A stretch of 64,000 nucleotides of DNA from Curvularia sp. ZM96. Lineage: Eukaryota > Ascomycota > Dothideomycetes > Pleosporales > Pleosporaceae. The stretch is taken from positions 3,224,001 through 3,288,000 of the forward strand of contig JAJGBQ010000004.1 of assembly GCA_022457065.1 (NCBI GenBank), in the 5' to 3' direction. Under the pieces are notes generated by a model that did no database searches, was not told where the DNA came from, and worked only from the letters and a program-made list of their open reading frames with translations. Positions 44,475-55,916 of the stretch are shown here, piece by piece. The first letter of the stretch is position 1. Each line of letters opens with the position of its first letter. The position numbers and the translations under genes were made by a program.

Positions 44475-44996
44475 GTGGTGAGCTAGTTGTAGAGAAACAA
44501 ATAAAAAGATGAGGTATTGTTATACTTTATCTCTTGTGTGTATTATGAGTATTATTCGACAAGTTGTGGTGAGCTTTATGTGACTTTGTGTAGGAAGCAA
44601 AACATTGAAGTTTCTTGCCTTTAACGTAGGTCATGTATTCCGGCTACCAGGTAAAATCAAGAGGTGCAGGAGCTGAAAACCTTAGTGAACTTACCACCAA
44701 GGGAGTTTCGTTATCCTTCTAGCTCTTCAACTAGATATACTAGCCTCTACAACAGGTGCTAGACGTAACTTTACGTTAGAAAAAAAGGGCCTTTTCCGCC
44801 TGTCTAGTAACCTAAGCTGGAAGAAATTTGTCGTGCCGTACTTATTTTCACTGTTAACAAAAAGTTCAAGCATCAACGATTCACAAACACAAAAGCACAT
44901 CACACATGACCAAACACTGGCAAATTTCATATTCAGATTTCAACTCATTTCCATTGATGCTCAAAGCCGTACAATCATAAAACTAACAGAACACGC
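44475..44996. other. Convergent intergenic region
   Basis: 522 AT-rich bases between the 3' ends of the TauD and GMC genes. No gene was seen. Confidence 0.6.
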
Positions 44997-46979
44997 TTAT
45001 GCCTTGAGTCCCTGCAGAATAACATCCGCCGCCTTCTCCGCAACCATGTAGGTCGAGACAGCAGTGAAAGTTCCCGGGATGCGGGGGAAAACACTAGCGT
45101 CGACAACCCTCAGGCCAGCGACACCACGGACGTTGAAGCTGGAGTCAAGGACAGCCATCTTGTCGTTGTCGGCGCCAATGGGGCAGGTAGAAGAGGCGTG
45201 GTGGCCCCAAGCAGTGTCCTTGGCGTACTGGGCAATTTGCTCAGGGGTTTTGACATCAGCACCGGGAAGGACCTCGTCGATCTCAACAAGTTGGCGCTTG
45301 AAAGCGTCACGGGTGAGGTCGACGGCTTCGGTGAGGGCAGTAAGGTCCTTTTCGAACTCGCCAACGCCAGTGTCGAAGTAGTTGTAGGTGATGTCGGGCA
45401 TGTCGAGAGGGTCGGCAGAGCGAAGGGTAACGGTTCCGGCGGTGTTGCGAGGGTGAGCCTTGAGAATGGCCCAGGTGAACCAGTTGTGCTCAGCGGTGGC
45501 GTTGTAGGCGTAGCCAGGGAAGTAGCCGCGGAAGTTGACGGGGCCGCCAAAGGCAAAGATGTCGTAGTCGTTGTTCTCAGCGACGCTCGACTGGTAGAAC
45601 ATGGTGGCGCCCAGACCGGGAGAGGCGTACAGACCGCGGTTTCCAAGGACGGGGTTCTCCCAGCGGGTCATGCACTTGTCAGCAGCGTCTCCCTCGAAGG
45701 TGCAGCCATCGAGAGCGGAAAAGTCGGACTTGGCCTTGCCCTGGACGTTGATCTCGTAGTGGTCCTGGAGGTTGGTTCCAACACCGGGGCGGTCGGCAAT
45801 GACGGGGATGTTGAACTTCTTCAGCTCATCGGCAGGTCCGACACCGCTGAGCTTGAGGAGCTGGGGAGAGTTGTAAGTTCCACCAGCAAGGATGACTTCA
45901 CGGGAAGCCTTGGCCGAACCGGGGGTTCCAGTAGCGCCAGAGGACTTGGGGCTGGCCTTGTAGAGGTATTGACCGTCAAGGAACTCGACACCAGTAGCAC
46001 GGGGAGGAGAGACATCCTGGTCGAAGGTGACCTTGGTAACGTGGCAGTTCAGTCTGACATCAAGAGGGTACATCTTGGTGCCATTTTCGTTCTTTGCGTC
46101 GCGGACAGCGAGAACAAACTCGCGAGATCCAACACGCTTGCCGCCAGAGGTGGAGATGGGGATCTGGTAGAGACCTGGGCCGGCGTCACGCTCCTTGGAG
46201 TCGGCGTTGGCATCACCAGCAATAAGAGTAGCCAAGTTGACAATGGCATTGGTCTTGTTGCCAAGGGCAAAGGCAGCACCACCAACCAAGCTGAAAAGCT
46301 TAGGGTCGCTGGTGACAATGTCAATTGGGGCGTAGTCAGTGCCGAGCCAGCCCTCGTAGCCATGGGCTCCCGTGCCGGGAATGAGGTACTGGTTCTTCTC
46401 CAACTTCTCAAAGTACTTGCGCATGTTGGAAGGCGCCCACGAGTCATCGCCAGTGATCTTCTGGATGTTCTCGAAATCGGACTGGTGGGGGTAGACAGCA
46501 ATGAGGGCGTTGTGGGCAGTGCAACCTCCAAGGGTACCAGTACGTGGGTACAGAGTGCCCTTCATGGTGGAGCCTGCAGGTGGGCTGAGACCAGTGTATT
46601 CACTGCCATCGGGAGTCTCATAGGTGGTCTTGTAGTCGCGAGCCTGCCTGGTCTCGTCGGCGTAGTGCTTGACGAAGAAGTTCCAGCTGAGGTTGGCGTC
46701 CTCGGAGGACCTGGCGCTGAAGGCGGGTACAGTGTAGTTTTGGTTGGCACCCTGGTCGTCACCGGCCTCAATCAGGAGAGTCTTGTGTCCAGCGAGAGCA
46801 AGGCGGGCGGCCAATGGCTACGCAATCAGTCAGTGACAAGGTCAGCTAAGCTAGTATGTGTTACTTACACCACCACCAGCACCGGAACCGACGACAACGT
46901 ATTCATAGCCAGTCAAATCGACGGCGCGAGCGAGCGAAATGAAGGCGGCAAAAGAGCCGAGAACGCGGGGAAAGAGCAT
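44997..46979 (-). CDS. Secreted GMC oxidoreductase (choline dehydrogenase/glucose oxidase-like)
   Basis: Spliced complement(join(44997..46817, 46869..46979)), 643 aa; one 51-bp intron splits the FAD-binding motif. A signal peptide (MLFPRVLGSFAAFISLARA) leads directly into YEYVVVGSGAGGGPLAARLA and LLIEAG. Other GMC signatures are GTLGGCTAHNALI, ILAGGTYNSPQLLKLSGVG and, near the end, WGHHASSTCPIG with the catalytic His. VVDASVFPRIPG follows. The second active-site position, His or Asn in most oxidases, aligns with Phe in IPGTFTAVSTYMVAEKAAD; as I recall, similar aromatic residues occur in many ascomycete relatives. FAD-dependent oxidation of an alcohol or sugar outside the cell is expected; substrate unknown. 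A 596-codon frame on the opposite strand is a codon-bias shadow. Confidence 0.93.
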
Positions 46980-48118
46980 GGCGATTAGGTATTATTAAGT
47001 AGATTGCCAAGGCAGGAGATTCAAACGAAGGACAGAGGCTGGAGAGGTGCCTGCTTGGTGAACACAATGGAACTTCACAAGACTTTATATTATTTGAATA
47101 GTCTCAGCGACATGGTTCGACAACCCCCCTATCTTGCCGCACAAGCGATGAACGGGGAACGCAGCGAGCAAAACCATTGGACGCTTGTACGTACCGTTCC
47201 CGCGGTGCTCAATAGTCGCGGTTTTTGGACTGTTCTAAGCAGAGTATGCAATGCCCTACAAAGAAGCGAGCATGTCGATCTACAGGCCCTGGTAGGGATC
47301 CCTGCGAGTCGCAATTTGCGGCACAAGGAAGGTTTTCGTCCGGACTGCGCCACCCATGGCGGCAGAGGCATCTTGCAGTGGATGAGGGATGAGGCTCCGC
47401 GGGCTGGAGAGACGCTGCGACTGAAGGCCAGATAGTCGACGTCGCATCCGCGCAAGGTGACTTGAACATGGCAGCCACATCCATCCTGCCGTCGAGAGTA
47501 CTGTTAGCTATTCGACGAGACACGACGAAGCGTCGCTGGCTGCGGCAAGCACTCACCTTCCCGTTTGTGCTAGTCGCCGAGTGTGAAGCTCTGGAACCCC
47601 TGGTGCTGGCCCTGTCAGGAACCCAGGCCCCATTAGCTGTCATTTCCCGAGTGCCGGACGTTCCTCCCGCTTCGGGCGGCAGCAGTGGGGTAACGGTTCA
47701 AGGGTAACGGACACTACGGTCCAACAAGGGTTAGCATCAGCGTGCACTGAAGACCCTCTGGACCTGCACTGCACAAAGCACCTGAACACCAGCCCACCAC
47801 GTGGCTATGCGGGTTGCCGACTTCAGGCCCCGTAATGATGATATTCGTCACGTCTACTCGATCGTCTACTCGCACAGTCTGCAAGATGCATCGGCTATCT
47901 CTTCGCCACCCAATTCACCACCCTGACTCGGATGCCGCCACCCAAAGCAAACCAATACTGCTCGCCTTGCGAACGCCATGTTGAATTCAGCATTCGGCTC
48001 CAGTTCACTGCTCCTGAAATGCTCCCACTAATCCTGTATGTCTCAAGTCCAGCAGTAGCGCGTCGTGTTAAACTCCTCGAAACTCCTCTTTACTCCTCTT
48101 TTTCTCGCGCCACGCCCT
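46980..48118. other. Intergenic region
   Basis: About 1.1 kb, relatively GC-rich in the left half, upstream of the GMC gene and downstream of the MetE-like gene. Open frames of up to 144 codons on both strands show no recognisable content. A CACGTG box occurs at 47798-47803. Confidence 0.5.
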
Positions 48119-49443
48119 CTACGGCTCCCCGGGCCACACGGCGTCCGCGATGCTCCTGACAAGCTGCAGTTTTTTCCTCATGTCTTCATAGCCCAAAGCA
48201 TTACCCTCTGCGTGCGATGCAAACCCACACTGTGGACTGACGCAGCACTGCTGAAGCGCCTCCTCGCGCGACTGGCCAGTGCCCTTTGCGATCCAGTCCG
48301 CGGCCTGGTTGACTCGGGCAACCATCTCATCTTTGTTCTCGAGTTCCGGGAACTTGGAGGTGACGACGCCAAGCACCACGTTCTTGCCCTTGGGGAGATG
48401 CTCTAGCGGCTCGAATCCTCCGGCACGAGGTGTGTCGTACTCCAGGTAGTACGTATCGACGTTGAGATCCTGCTTCGGTTAGCATCTCCGAGGAATCCCA
48501 GTTGGGCATGACACGACGTACCTGGAATAGCTTCTTCGCAATAATGTCGTATGCACCTTCGCTAAAATGCCGGCTTCCTACATAGTTGCCGCGGCACAGA
48601 TGGATGCCGAGATGCATGTCCGCAGGGCGCTCAAAGCACTTGTTGTAGAACTTGACATATGCATCGAACATTTCGTCGGCCGTCTTGTCGTTGGTCTTGT
48701 CAGCTTTCCAGCCTGCCAGCATGTCGTCGGAGCAAAAGTAGGCCAGGTTAGGATCATCGATCTGGATGTTCCTGATTCCCTGCGAGTGGAGGATCTTGAG
48801 CTCCTCTTGATACGCCTTGGCAACATCCTCAAAGTACTCCTCATCGTTTGCATACACCTCCTTCGGGTAGGCCGAACCGTTCATGTAACGGAAGTGGTAC
48901 CATGATGGCGAGATGATAGTGATCTTGATGTTCTTCCATTCGCTTTCTGGAAGCAGGCTCTTCATCAAATCAACCTCTCGCTGGTTGCTAGACTTTCCAG
49001 GGTGTCTGATCTTGTCGACACAGATAGTGACGTGGTTGGGCACTTCCTTTGCCTCCATGAACGACTTAACGTCAGGCGCGTAAGCGCGGAACATATCCTT
49101 GGTGTAACCCTTGAGCACGCCAAGCTGTAGCTCCTTCATGCCGTGAAGTGTTTCGAAGAAGGTACCCCAGAACATGTGCCTAGCCCCAAAGTTAGCCGGA
49201 GATTAAACCAGCTTCAAGTCCAGGTACTGACCTGGTGTACTCTCCACTTGACACAACTTTGAGCCCACAATCCTGCTGGAACTTGACAACCTCGGCGACC
49301 GCCTTGTCTTCCAAAGGCACAAGGTCTTCTGGCTGGGCCTTGCCCGAGGCGACATCGTAGCGCTTTTGCACAAGCTCCTGGGGACGGAGCAAGGAGCCGA
49401 CGTGCTCAGCGCGGAAAGGCGGGCTTCTCTTGAGGGTTGTCAT
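48119..49443 (-). CDS. MetE-like cobalamin-independent methyltransferase (single-module)
   Basis: Spliced complement(join(48119..48469, 48522..49179, 49232..49443)), 406 aa. The start is the ATG at 49443 (MTTLKRSPPFRAEHVGSLLR). This opening and IQIDDPNLAYF, HLGIHLCRGNY, YLEYDTPRAGGFEPL, VLGVVTSKFPELE and VSPQCGF match the C-terminal catalytic half of cobalamin-independent methionine synthase. The likely zinc ligands His264, Cys266, Glu300 and Cys371 are all present. At about 400 residues it lacks the N-terminal half of full MetE (about 760 aa). Short forms of this kind exist in archaea, bacteria and fungi, and their methyl donor and acceptor are often unknown. Its place downstream of the TauD/transporter/GMC genes fits sulfur metabolism. 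Confidence 0.9.
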
Positions 49444-50357
49444 TTTCACTTGGACAGTGTAAAGTTATGAAAGAGCATGAGACAAGAACGCCGCAAGAGA
49501 CTGGAGAAAAATTGGCCCCTCATCTTGTCGACTTGCCCCGCAATCAGACCTGAATGAGACGCTCGTTTAGAATTTTGGACCCTTTGGGAGCGCGAGGATA
49601 TCCATGTTTAGGCTGGCGAGGCGAAGCTTAGCGTAGTCTAACCCAGGGAGCGTTGATCGGATTGGAGAGCGAAATCAAGTGGCGGGCGGGGGGAGGGGGC
49701 TTATGTGGGAGGCATCTCAGGCTCCAGGTGGGGCCTTTCTGACTCTGTACTGCAAGGCATGTACTTTAGAATCGCCTATTGACGCTCTAGACGACGAAAC
49801 TCTCGATATATTTTACGACAAGGTAGCCGGAACTCTGCACCGGCCCGGTTGCGGTCTTCCTGCCGCTCGCGACTTGATTCGACTTCCGGGCTCTACATCC
49901 GGTCTGGGAAGCGTCGTCGGCTCGGGATCGCGTCCACGATCGGTGCGAAGCAGTCGACGATGAAGATCTGGTTATGTTGCGGAGTGTACTGGGAGGTTCA
50001 CAGTCCATTTGGAAAGCCTAAACCACGAGAAGCTGCCAACCAGCAGTTATTCGCAGTGCCTCGAGAGGGTGACGGTACAAAGATGCAGTATGCCCCACCA
50101 AAAGTGTCGCATCACTGATGACGCAAGAGATGAGCCGCGGTCACAAACACCATTGACAAGATTTTGTCAGCAGAAAGATTCTGTCAGCAGAAAGACTTGG
50201 TTTAACTCCGATGCAGATACGCGGGATAGCTTAACCCCGCGCTAGCTGGGGGGCAATGGCTGCTACATAACAAGCTCGTGTGCTGCTACACCCGTAGCTT
50301 GTGAATTGGCATTCGGACACGTACTGACACTTACGATTTACTTATCATACAACCAAA
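49444..50357. promoter_or_regulatory. Divergent promoter region
   Basis: 914 bp between the MetE-like (minus) and reductase (plus) start codons. It holds both promoters. A direct repeat of cagcagaaag (50167-50190 region) is visible. No coding frame was supported. Confidence 0.4.
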
Positions 50358-51494
50358 ATGACTCGAGTTCTTCTGACTGGAGGCAGTGGCTTCATTGCCG
50401 CACACACCCTTGATATCTTGCTAGAGCACGGCCACAGCGTCGTGACCACGGTGCGCACGCAAGAGAAGGCAGACAAGATTAAGGAGTCGTACAAGAGCCA
50501 TGTTGAGAAGGGCCAACTGAGTTTTGCCATTGTCCCAGACATCGCCCAGCCCGACGCCTTCGACAAGGCCGTCATCTCAGACCCTCCATTCGAGGCCGTA
50601 CTTCACACTGCCAGCCCGTTCCATTTCAATGTCACCGACGTGCAGAAAGTGAGTACACAATGCCCTGGTCTGCATGTCCCTGCTTGCTGACGAGACAGGA
50701 TTTGCTCGACCCCGCCGTCATTGGAACTACGGGTATCTTGAAGTCAATCAAGAAGAGCGCCCCGACCGTAAAGCACGTCGTCATCACATCGTCCTTTGCT
50801 GCCATTGTCAACCCTTCGGCGGGCTTCTGGCCAGGCCATGTCTATTCAGAGGAAGACTGGAACCCTATCACGGTACAAGAAGCGCTCGAGAACCCAGTCA
50901 GTGGATACCGAGCCAGCAAGACTTTTGCAGAGAAAGCAGCATGGGAGTTTGTAGAGAAGGAGAAGCCAAACTTCACCGTCTCTACCATCAACCCACCCAT
51001 GGTGTACGGACCCATTGTAAGTCACCACAATGTCCATGTTCGACAAGCTGTCACTGACAAGAACCAAGATCCACGCTCTTGACAGCCTCGACAACATGAA
51101 CACATCCAACCAACGTATCCTGGCGGCCGCTCAGGGCAAGTACAAAGACGAGATACCTCCCACTGGCGTACATTTCTGGGTAGATGTGCGCGATGTCGCC
51201 GAGGCCCACGTGGCTGCGATGGAGAAGCCAGAGGCTGCCAACAAGCGCTTCTTTGTCACTGCCGGATACTTCTCCAACAAGGAGATGTGCCAGATTATCA
51301 AGAAGAATTTCCCAGAGTTCAAGGACCTGCCCAGCGACACAACACCTGGCGGCGACTACCCGGAGGGCACTCCCGACAAGGGACTGTACAAGTACAACAA
51401 CCAGCGATCCATTGACGTTCTCGGCTTGAACTACAAGACTTTTGAGCAATCCATAGTCGACACTGTTAAGTCGTTCCAGAAGAAGGGGTTGTAA
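50358..51494 (+). CDS. NAD(P)-dependent reductase, dihydroflavonol reductase/GRE2-like (extended SDR)
   Basis: Spliced join(50358..50648, 50699..51016, 51069..51494), 344 aa; introns of 50 and 52 bp, phase 0. The N-terminal Rossmann motif is MTRVLLTGGSGFIAAHTLD. The extended-SDR active site appears as VVITSSFAAIV and Tyr-X3-Lys in GYRASKTFAEKAAWEF. STINPPMVYGP and FWVDVRDVAEAHVAAME complete the dihydroflavonol-4-reductase/Gre2 pattern. Enzymes of this group reduce ketones and aldehydes such as methylglyoxal or isovaleraldehyde with NADPH. The natural substrate is not predictable. The neighbouring genes suggest aldehyde or sulfur metabolism only loosely. Confidence 0.92.
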
Positions 51495-52130
51495 TGGAGA
51501 TGCGTCGTTCTAGAGGTCATATAGAAACTGTTGAAAATAGATTCGATTGGCTATGTATGCTATCTAGGTTACACTTCTGCGTGGACGCGTCGGCATTGAA
51601 GGCGTGCATGGCGAACTAGACGACAGCTTGTTAGCGCATGAAGTAACTAGAATGATAGATAATGCAAAGTGTAGACGAGCAATCAGCCTGTTGAGCTTGA
51701 TCTTGTTTTTAGACTTCACCGTCGGTGACTCGGAAGTTATCGTTTGAATGATCATCATAATGCGAAGAAAGAGAAAGAAGATAGAAGACGCTTACCTGTA
51801 GAATGCTCCGCTGTGCCAACAGACGCGTTGTCCTGCATCAAGGACGCTCTTGTCTGTTGACCAGCGATGGAATGAAAACGCAGACGCGATGCGAAGCTTC
51901 GAAGAAAATGGAAGACTCGGCAAAACGTCGGGCCGGCGGCTTCCAAGTTTAGGCAGGGCTTGCCCCACCAACGAAGCCCAGCGATCGCGGGCTGTGACAA
52001 CAAAAGCTCCCCAACACGCCTTTGTCACATTACCCCAACGCTTGCCTGACGCCGTCGCGTACCCGCACACGTCTCCAAAAGCTATTCATATCTTCGAACC
52101 GACCGCAGGAGCTCTCGGAAATCCGCAATC
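51495..52130. other. Intergenic region
   Basis: 636 bp between the reductase gene and the NTF2 start. It contains the NTF2 promoter. No other feature was seen. Confidence 0.5.
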
Positions 52131-52954
52131 ATGTGTAAGTGTGCCGCCGTTACCCCGCCATACGCCCAGTCTGGATGCGCCTCGTGCCGCAGGTGTCGAG
52201 CCGTCCCTTCATGTACGCTGTGCGTGATATGGGATGTAGTTGGCGGCCTTGCGCCTGCTCAGCGGCTTGCTGTTGCCTCATAGTCGTGTCTTGTCGTCTT
52301 TAATAGGAGATTGCTTAACGCAGCTGACACTGACTCTCTCTAGCCGACTTCAACGCCATCGCCCGTATGTATTCCGAAGTACATGAAGCAGGCTCTCACA
52401 TAGTCTTGCTTCTTGCGCTCTTCTGCTCGAGTCACGACTGATTCGCATCCCAGAGCAGTTTGTCCAGTTCTACTACGAGACCTTCGACAAGAACCGCGCC
52501 GGTCTCGCCTCTCTCTACGTATGCGATCCGATCTGAGTGTACAGAGCCATGCCATACTCACAAATACTACAGAAGGAGACTTCTATGCTCACCTTTGAGC
52601 AGCAGCCAACACAGGGATCCGCTGCCATTGTTGAGAAGCTCCAGGTAACCAAGATTCTCACCGAGAACAAAGGACGAGGCTAATGCTTGCAAGAACCTGC
52701 CCTTCCAGGAGATCCAACATCGCACCGACACTGTCGACGCACAGCCTTCTGCGGACGATGGTATCATGGTCCTCGTCACCGGTGCTCTTATGGTAGGCTC
52801 ATCCCTTGGACAGTACTTAGCTTCGGCTGACTCTTGGTAGATTGCGGGCGAGTCAAAGCCAATGAGCTTCACCCAGGCTTTCCAGCTCAAGAACGCCGAA
52901 GGTAGCTGGTTTGTTCTGAACGACGTTTTCCGTCTTGTATACCCCGCCGCATAG
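52131..52954 (+). CDS. NTF2: Nuclear transport factor 2
   Basis: Spliced join(52131..52134, 52344..52364, 52454..52518, 52573..52644, 52694..52792, 52841..52954), 124 aa. NTF2 carries Ran-GDP into the nucleus through FG nucleoporins. The assembled protein starts MSDFNAIAQQFVQFYYETFD and contains SMLTFEQQ, KLQNLPFQEIQHR, TVDAQPS, and the end SWFVLNDVFRLVYPAA, as in yeast and animal NTF2 of the same length. The first coding exon is just ATGT, followed by a 209-bp intron, and the second is 21 nt. No single exon exceeds 114 nt, so the gene is invisible as a long frame. All six exons join in phase. Confidence 0.93.
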
Positions 52955-53521
52955 GCTATCTAACTGCACTGGGTGGTTGGGTGTCCGCTAATGGAATTTG
53001 GGGTGGCGTATGGATAGCTGCATAAAGTCTAGAGGGCGAAAATACGTGCTGGGAGTCTCTTTAGGACTTGCAGATGTTTGGCAGATATCAATTCGAATGA
53101 AGGATGAATACAACAACTACGAAGACCGTCGCTGCATCATCTCCAAGACGTGATGGGAAAGAATTGTTAGTTGGGCAGACTGGGTTGGTGGACCAGAAAT
53201 CTACTCAGTAGTAATTCGTAGTGCGGTCTTGGGTCTAGTGGTGGCCGTGACGCATCGCATAATGTTTCCGAGCCAGAGCCTTTTCCAGGTTGTTCTCCGC
53301 CACACGTGAGCCGGAAGAGACCTTTGCCGCCACTTCTCCGCGCTCACTTGCCGAAGCTCCCTCGGACCTGGGGCTTAGCTCACAATGACCATGGCTGCTT
53401 CATATGGCGACAATCCAATCTTTTCTACTCAATCCGAGTTTTGCTTCCCTGATTTCACTTTTCTTTTATCTTGATACCCAGCAATCGCCGTCAGCGCTTC
53501 ATTAAAACTTGTCTTGCGATC
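52955..53521. other. Intergenic region
   Basis: 567 bp with the NTF2 3' UTR and the thiolase promoter. A CT-rich stretch lies just before the thiolase start. Confidence 0.55.
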
Positions 53522-54819
53522 ATGGCTTTCGTGCAGAAGGGACTCAAAAATATCCTCCAGAAGAACCCACACGATGTTGTCTTCCTTTCAGCCCTCCGAA
53601 CACCAGTCACAAGAGCCAAAAAGGGAGGCTTGCGCGATGCATATGACCACGAACTTTTGGGCGCGGTATGCCAGCATCTGCACCTTGATTCCAATGTGAC
53701 TGGGAACTAACGAGTACACAGGTCCTCAAAGCCACTATCAACAAGTTCCCAAATCTTGACCCCGCGAAAATAGATGATATATGCGTTGGTACTGTCCTCG
53801 CTGAGCTTGGTGGTTCCAAAGCGGGTCGCATGGCCGCAAACCACGTTGGCATTCCTACTACGACTTCTTTCAGCACCGTGAACCGCGCTTGCGCATCGGG
53901 TCTGTCTGCTATAACCTCGATCGCAAACTCCATCGCTGTTGGGCAGATCGACATTGGCATTGGTGGAGGTATGGAGAGCATGACGCGCAACTACGGCAGC
54001 AGGGCCATTCCCACAGAACTCTGGCCAGAGATGAAGGACAGCCCGGTCAAGGATGCACGAGACTGCATCATGAGCATGGGAATCACATCGGAGAATGTGG
54101 CGAGCCGATATGGTGTCAGTCGCGCTGACCAGGATGCGTTCGCGGCAGAATCACAAAACCGAGCCGCGAGGGCGCAAGCAAGCGGGTTCTTTGACGAGGA
54201 GATTGTACCTGTTACTACACGCTGGATTGAGCCTGAGGTACCGGAGAACCAGAAAGAAATCACAGTCACCAAGGACGATGGAATTCGGCCAGGCACTACG
54301 GTGGAAAAGCTTGCGACTATGAAGCCAGCATTTGACAAGAACGGCACAAGCACAGCAGGTAACAGCAGTCAAGTTTCCGACGGAGCCAGTGCGGCACTCA
54401 TGATGCGCCGATCCACCGCAACTGCTCTCGGTCTGGAGAAACAAATCATCGGAAAGTGGGCGGGTACGCAAGTTGTCGGCTGCACACCTGACGAAATGGG
54501 TGTTGGACCTGCTCTCGCCATCCCCAAGCTACTCGACTACACCGGTCTCCAGACCTCGGACGTCAACGTCTGGGAGATCAACGAGGCTTTCGCTAGTCAG
54601 GCGCTGTACTGCATTAGGAAACTGGGACTTGAAAACAACATGGATAAGGTCAATCCTAATGGAGGTGCTATTGCGCTGGGTCACCCGCTGGGAGCAACGA
54701 GCGGTAGGATGCTTGCTACGCTGCTGCACGAGATGGGCAGGAGTGGGGAGCAGGTTGGTGTGCTGAGCAAGTGCATAGGCACTGGAATGGGCATGGCTAG
54801 TTTGATTGTGCGGGAGTAG
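53522..54819 (+). CDS. POT1: 3-ketoacyl-CoA thiolase, peroxisomal (ACAA1/POT1) type
   Basis: Spliced join(53522..53665, 53722..54819), 413 aa; one 56-bp phase-0 intron. It performs the last step of fatty-acid beta-oxidation, cleaving 3-ketoacyl-CoA with CoA. The acyl-carrying Cys is at about 105 in NRACASGLSAI. GGGMESMTRN, NSSQVSDGASAALMMRRS, EINEAFASQA, the catalytic His in NPNGGAIALGHPLGA and the second Cys in CIGTGMGMASL are all present. MSMGITSENVASRYGVSR places it with ACAA1/POT1 rather than the mitochondrial ACAA2 group. The expected N-terminal PTS2 signal is not obvious in MAFVQKGLKNILQKNPHD, so location is uncertain. Confidence 0.93.
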
Positions 54820-54911
54820 AAAAATGCATTACGATTCAATGATTTTGGGGTATATCGAAAAAAACGATGCTGTATAGAACGCCTTTTTGAATGCAAGAAA
54901 TTTTGGCCTGT

Positions 54912-55695
54912 CTAGGCCTTGCTCTTTTTGTTCTTCTTCTTGGACCGCTCGGCGAGAATCTCATCTAGGAAACTCTTTGGTTTTGTCTTTGCTTTCTTGG
55001 GTGCTGGCTGTACGGTTTCTTCTTCTTCCTCTTGCTCTTCTTTCTGAGACGGCTTCGCATCGACTTGACTTTCTGCAACCGTCTCTTTTTGCTCTTGGTC
55101 TTCGCTGCTCTTCGCGCCGGCTGCTAGCCTCTTTGCCCTCGTCTCTTCATCCTCATTGTCGCTGTCTACGACCTTGGACACCTGCTTCTCCTTCTTTTGC
55201 TGTCGCTTCGACTTGAAAGTAGCAGCGCGCCCCTCTTCCTCATCGTCGGACGCATCCTTCTTCACAGCAGTCGGCTTGTTGTACTGGCGTGCTTTGGCTG
55301 CTGCATTTGGTCTTGCAGCCTCCTGCTTCGCCATGATGTGAGCCTTGGCCTTTTTCTTGCCAATTAGTTGCTGCAGCAGTTTGTCATCTGATGTTGGTAT
55401 TCTCCTGGTAAAACTGCCGTCCTCGACATCTTTGGGAAGTATGCCGCCAAGCCCGATTCTGAGCACGATAATTAGCACGCGCGATCTTAACCAGACAGAT
55501 TTTTGAGTCGCACCGGTCGTAGGCGTAGTTTTGTTTGAGATCTTGATCGTCTTCATCTTGGGGCGTCGCAGCGCTATCCCCCGTGTCCCAGTCTGGTCGG
55601 GACCCATAAAGCGACGCCAACAGCTTTTGCCCTTTTGCCTCGAGAAGACTTATGCGATTTGCGATGACATCGCCGTCGTTGTTCCTCTTCGACAT
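54912..55695 (-). CDS. Lys-rich nucleolar-type protein (possibly DUF3245)
   Basis: Spliced complement(join(54912..55458, 55514..55695)), 242 aa; a 55-bp intron with donor GTGCGA, branch GCTAAT and acceptor CTCAG, phase 2. The conserved N-terminal half has ISLLEAKGQKLLASLYGSRP, then YAYDRIGLGGILPKDVEDGS across the splice, and DKLLQQLIGKKKAKAHIMAK. The remainder alternates acidic blocks (DDEEEG, EEQEEEEET) with basic ones and ends KSFLDEILAERSKKKNKKSK, a pattern typical of nucleolar ribosome-biogenesis proteins. The family assignment is tentative. It is convergent with the thiolase gene (92 bp apart) and divergent from succinyl-CoA ligase. Confidence 0.82.
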
Positions 55696-55916
55696 TTTTT
55701 CTATGCGCGGACTTAACGAAGGGACTTGAGATCTGGCTGCGGCATGACGACCAAGTTCCCGGCCGCGATATTTTTGAGGACCCGGTTCATTCTCGGCACG
55801 CTAGCAGACGTCCGTAACAGCCCTGTGAAGCAGCCGACATCAAACAGAGCTGTGCCTCAAGAGCTTTCCCACCCCTCAAACCCCTACCCAAACGTGTGTC
55901 TGCGACTTCAGACATC

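Noticed and set aside
45198..46988. 596-codon plus-strand open frame
   Set aside because: It lies exactly opposite the GMC oxidoreductase, has the Val/Gly/Leu-rich content expected from the complement of biased codons, and shows no family motif.
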